From Arthrobacter sp. P2b (GTDB lineage Bacteria > Actinomycetota > Actinomycetes > Actinomycetales > Micrococcaceae), in assembly GCF_900168295.1 (NCBI RefSeq), contig NZ_FVZL01000003.1, positions 186,001 to 250,000 of the forward strand: 64,000 bases of DNA, written 5' to 3'. The first letter of the stretch is position 1. Each line of letters starts with the position of its first letter. This document shows, piece after piece, positions 61,983 to 64,000 of this stretch. The notes below the pieces were generated by a model. That model did not search any database, was not told the origin of the DNA, and saw only the letters and a program-made list of their open reading frames with translations. Made by a program: the position numbers and the translations under genes.

Positions 61983-64000
61983 ATGAACATTGTTAAATTT
62001 CCTTTAGAGCCGCAAATGCAGGGTCCCGACGTGGCCGATCTTCAAGAGGCGCTAGGGCTGCTTCTAGAGCGAGGCGCAGTTCTTGGTGATGATGAACGGG
62101 CTCGCCGGGACCTCGCGACCGCCCTGCAGCGAGAGCAGGAGACGCAAACCTTCGGAGACGCCACAGGCAAGGTCGTTGCTCTTTTCCAGAAAGCGAGGCG
62201 CATCGAGGCAAGCGGCGTCGTCGATGCCGCGACGGCTGGCGCCCTGAATGCTGTCCTGAGCGCCTGGGGGGTGCTCGACCAGGGAAACGGACTTACGACT
62301 CACGTTGTTAGCGGTGAGGTCCGTCGGGAGGACGGCGTGCCCTTGCGGCGTGTCCGAGTCCGAGCTGTTCACGATATCGACGGTCACGCCGTTCGTCTAG
62401 GGGACGATACAACGGACGGCGATGGTCGCTACACGATTCGCTACGACCTCCTCCCAGAGCTTCGTCGCCTCGAATTGCGAGTCTGGGCGATCGGTGAAGA
62501 CGGCAATATGCTCGCAGGCACCGATGTCGTAAGAGGGCCGAAGCGTTTAGAGATCATCGATATCGTAGTGCCCATCGCGGCGCCTTCTTCCTCCCCACCA
62601 CTTGGGGGCCGGGTCGTGTTCGAGAGTGGCCGCCCCGCAGAGAAGCTGCCTCTCGTTCTTTACCGGCGCGATTTCGGAGGCGCCGCTACCAAGGTTGCCG
62701 AAACTACAACTGTTGCGGGGGGTCGTTTCGCGTTCTCGTACGATTCCGGGGGAAAGGTGCTGAGTCTCGAAGTCCGCACGGTCGATGACGCCGGCAACGA
62801 GGTACCGCTCTCAAGACCTGTGAACGATCTCCTGGGAGTGGCTCGGCCAGCATTGAATCTAGCGGCACCCGATGCCCTGCAGCCGTTGGAACCGGAGTAC
62901 AAGCGGCTCACTGAGGATGTAACGCCTTTGGTTGGCGACCTGCAGAAGCTCGCCAATGCAGAAGAGAATGCTCAGCGACAGGACCTCACGGTTCTGAACC
63001 GTGCCACTGGCTGGGACGCGCGCTTGCTGGCCTGCGCCGCTACGGCACAGCGGCTGGGAGCGGACGGAGACGTGGGTCTGCCAGTGGAGGCTCTCTATGG
63101 GCTCCTCCGCGCAGGCCTGCCGTCGGACAAGATGCAGCTCGCCTACGTGGCTCCCGACGTAGCTGAGGCTGCGCTCAAGACGGTTCGCGATGCCGGAATC
63201 GTATCGCTTGATGACCAGGCGGTGGCGCAGTTCAAGCAGCAGTTCACCAGTTTCGCGGACAAGGTGCGCCTGTCCGTGGCAGTGCCTGGGTCGAAGTCAA
63301 CGTACAAGGAGATGCTCAAGGCATCCGGGCTCAACGACCAAGATCAAGCCAAGTTCGCAACTGCATATCTTGACCATCGAGGCTCGCCTGGCGACCTCTG
63401 GAAGAGCGTACACCAGGCCGGTCTGAATGACGTGCAAGTCCGTAAGCTCCAGCTCCAGGGCAAAGTGTCGTTTCTCACGGGCAGCAGTGAAAAGCTCATG
63501 ACTCGTATACAGCAAGCTTTGGACAAGAGCGATCCGGCTCAGCTCGCCGAGAAGGATCTCGATCGCTCTAGCGCGTGGATCGATGAGATACACGCTGCCG
63601 CGGGGATCCCCGCCAACCGTCGCGACAACCTCCTGACCCAGGCCGAGATGCAGCAGCTCGAGGCGTTGATTCCGCCCGCGTTCGCCGCTCCTACCGTCGA
63701 AGCACGACGCAATCTTTGGGCGGAGGACATGGCTCGCAAGGTGCGTGTAGCTTACCCGACCCAAGTGGTCGCGCGTACGATCCAGCGCGACGGGAACGAT
63801 GCATTCAATCTCGGCACCGCGCGGGACAACACTGTGAAGCTCCTCAAGAGCGCCGCATCGCAGGGCTTCCGGCTGGGGCAGACACCCGTCACGTCGTTCT
63901 TCAAGACGCACCCTGGAGCGCGGGCGGGCCTGACCGATCCCGAGTTCGGCATCGTCGAGAAGCACGTCACTGCGCTCCAGCGCGTCTACCAGGTCACGCC
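61983..64000 (+). CDS. TcA-like toxin subunit, 3' end outside window
   Basis: Open from ATG 61983 to the window edge (672 codons). Residues 1-100 look like a peptidoglycan-binding-type module (GPDVADLQEALGLLL ... FGDATGKVVALFQKARRIEASGVVDAATAGALN). Two carboxypeptidase-regulatory-like beta domains follow (VSGEVRREDGVPLRRVRVRAVHDIDGHAVRLGDDTTDGDGRYTIRY and GGRVVFESGRPAEKLPLVLYRRD). Then comes a long helical region with LPVEALYGLLRAGLPSD and FNLGTARDNTVKLLKSAASQGFRLGQTPVTSFFKTHPGA, typical of the VRP1-like start of Tc A subunits. TcA forms the pentameric translocation channel. Gene order here is B-C first, then A, unlike most Tc loci. Confidence 0.8.
   Translation, partial: MNIVKFPLEPQMQGPDVADLQEALGLLLERGAVLGDDERARRDLATALQREQETQTFGDATGKVVALFQKARRIEASGVVDAATAGALNAVLSAWGVLDQGNGLTTHVVSGEVRREDGVPLRRVRVRAVHDIDGHAVRLGDDTTDGDGRYTIRYDLLPELRRLELRVWAIGEDGNMLAGTDVVRGPKRLEIIDIVVPIAAPSSSPPLGGRVVFESGRPAEKLPLVLYRRDFGGAATKVAETTTVAGGRFAFSYDSGGKVLSLEVRTVDDAGNEVPLSRPVNDLLGVARPALNLAAPDALQPLEPEYKRLTEDVTPLVGDLQKLANAEENAQRQDLTVLNRATGWDARLLACAATAQRLGADGDVGLPVEALYGLLRAGLPSDKMQLAYVAPDVAEAALKTVRDAGIVSLDDQAVAQFKQQFTSFADKVRLSVAVPGSKSTYKEMLKASGLNDQDQAKFATAYLDHRGSPGDLWKSVHQAGLNDVQVRKLQLQGKVSFLTGSSEKLMTRIQQALDKSDPAQLAEKDLDRSSAWIDEIHAAAGIPANRRDNLLTQAEMQQLEALIPPAFAAPTVEARRNLWAEDMARKVRVAYPTQVVARTIQRDGNDAFNLGTARDNTVKLLKSAASQGFRLGQTPVTSFFKTHPGARAGLTDPEFGIVEKHVTALQRVYQVT

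Noticed and set aside
18887..64000. An integrase or relaxase expected for a tRNA-borne island.
   Set aside because: No tyrosine or serine recombinase or relaxase motif was found in the window; it may lie beyond the right edge or have been lost.

Overview
The window comes from a high-GC actinobacterium, most likely Arthrobacter, Pseudarthrobacter or a close Micrococcaceae relative. This rests on the strong G/C third-position bias of the first 18.8 kb, several genes that look leaderless (a TANNNT hexamer 6-7 nt before the start codon), and a familiar actinobacterial gene set. No database search was possible; names rest on motifs and family knowledge.

Region 1 (1-18886) is ordinary chromosome. 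It holds an acyl-CoA synthetase cut by the left edge, a DrrAB-type ABC exporter, an AlkA-like DNA glycosylase, a VOC protein, cystathionine beta-synthase plus a gamma-synthase-type enzyme (transsulfuration), an HxlR repressor coupled to an MFS exporter, an SDR, and a four-gene minus-strand operon (YgiB-like, YgiC-like glutathionylspermidine synthase family, APC permease, glutaryl-CoA-dehydrogenase-like enzyme). A MOSC protein, a DeaD/CsdA-type RNA helicase with a long leader, tRNA-Thr(GGT) and tRNA-Met(CAT) follow.

Region 2 (about 18.9-46 kb) is accessory. It opens next to the 3' half of a tRNA-Phe gene (19184-19228, CCA included), a typical integration scar, followed by a helicase remnant. 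Intact genes include a type ISP restriction-modification enzyme, a YobI/KAP-like membrane P-loop NTPase, an NTPase-like protein with nine 47-residue TPR-like repeats, an ATP-dependent DNA ligase (plus two broken ligase pieces), a lipoprotein, an AfsR/SARP-like BTAD-NTPase regulator, an aegerolysin-like protein with three zinc-ribbon-like repeats, a HEPN-motif protein, an XRE regulator and a lone TnpB. Broken genes (ApeA-like, EcsC-like, ligases) and long gene-free stretches show heavy turnover.

Region 3 (46-64 kb) is a Tc-toxin-like locus. Two CHAT (caspase-like) proteins lie on the minus strand, facing away from a 2635-residue fused TcB-TcC/RHS protein whose C-terminus looks like an ADP-ribosyltransferase. 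A tiny ORF at the immunity-gene position follows, then a decayed stretch, then a TcA-like protein (61983 onward) cut by the right edge.

The most interesting signal links regions 2 and 3. An octamer, AGTAACGC, is repeated at exact 11-bp phase upstream of the aegerolysin-like gene (38041-38059) and upstream of the CHAT genes (52292-52321, same orientation relative to the genes). Phased direct repeats of this kind are what SARP/BTAD regulators bind, and a BTAD regulator is encoded at 34120-37506. This suggests, by inference, one regulon joining a pore-former-like protein and CHAT proteases next to a Tc toxin.
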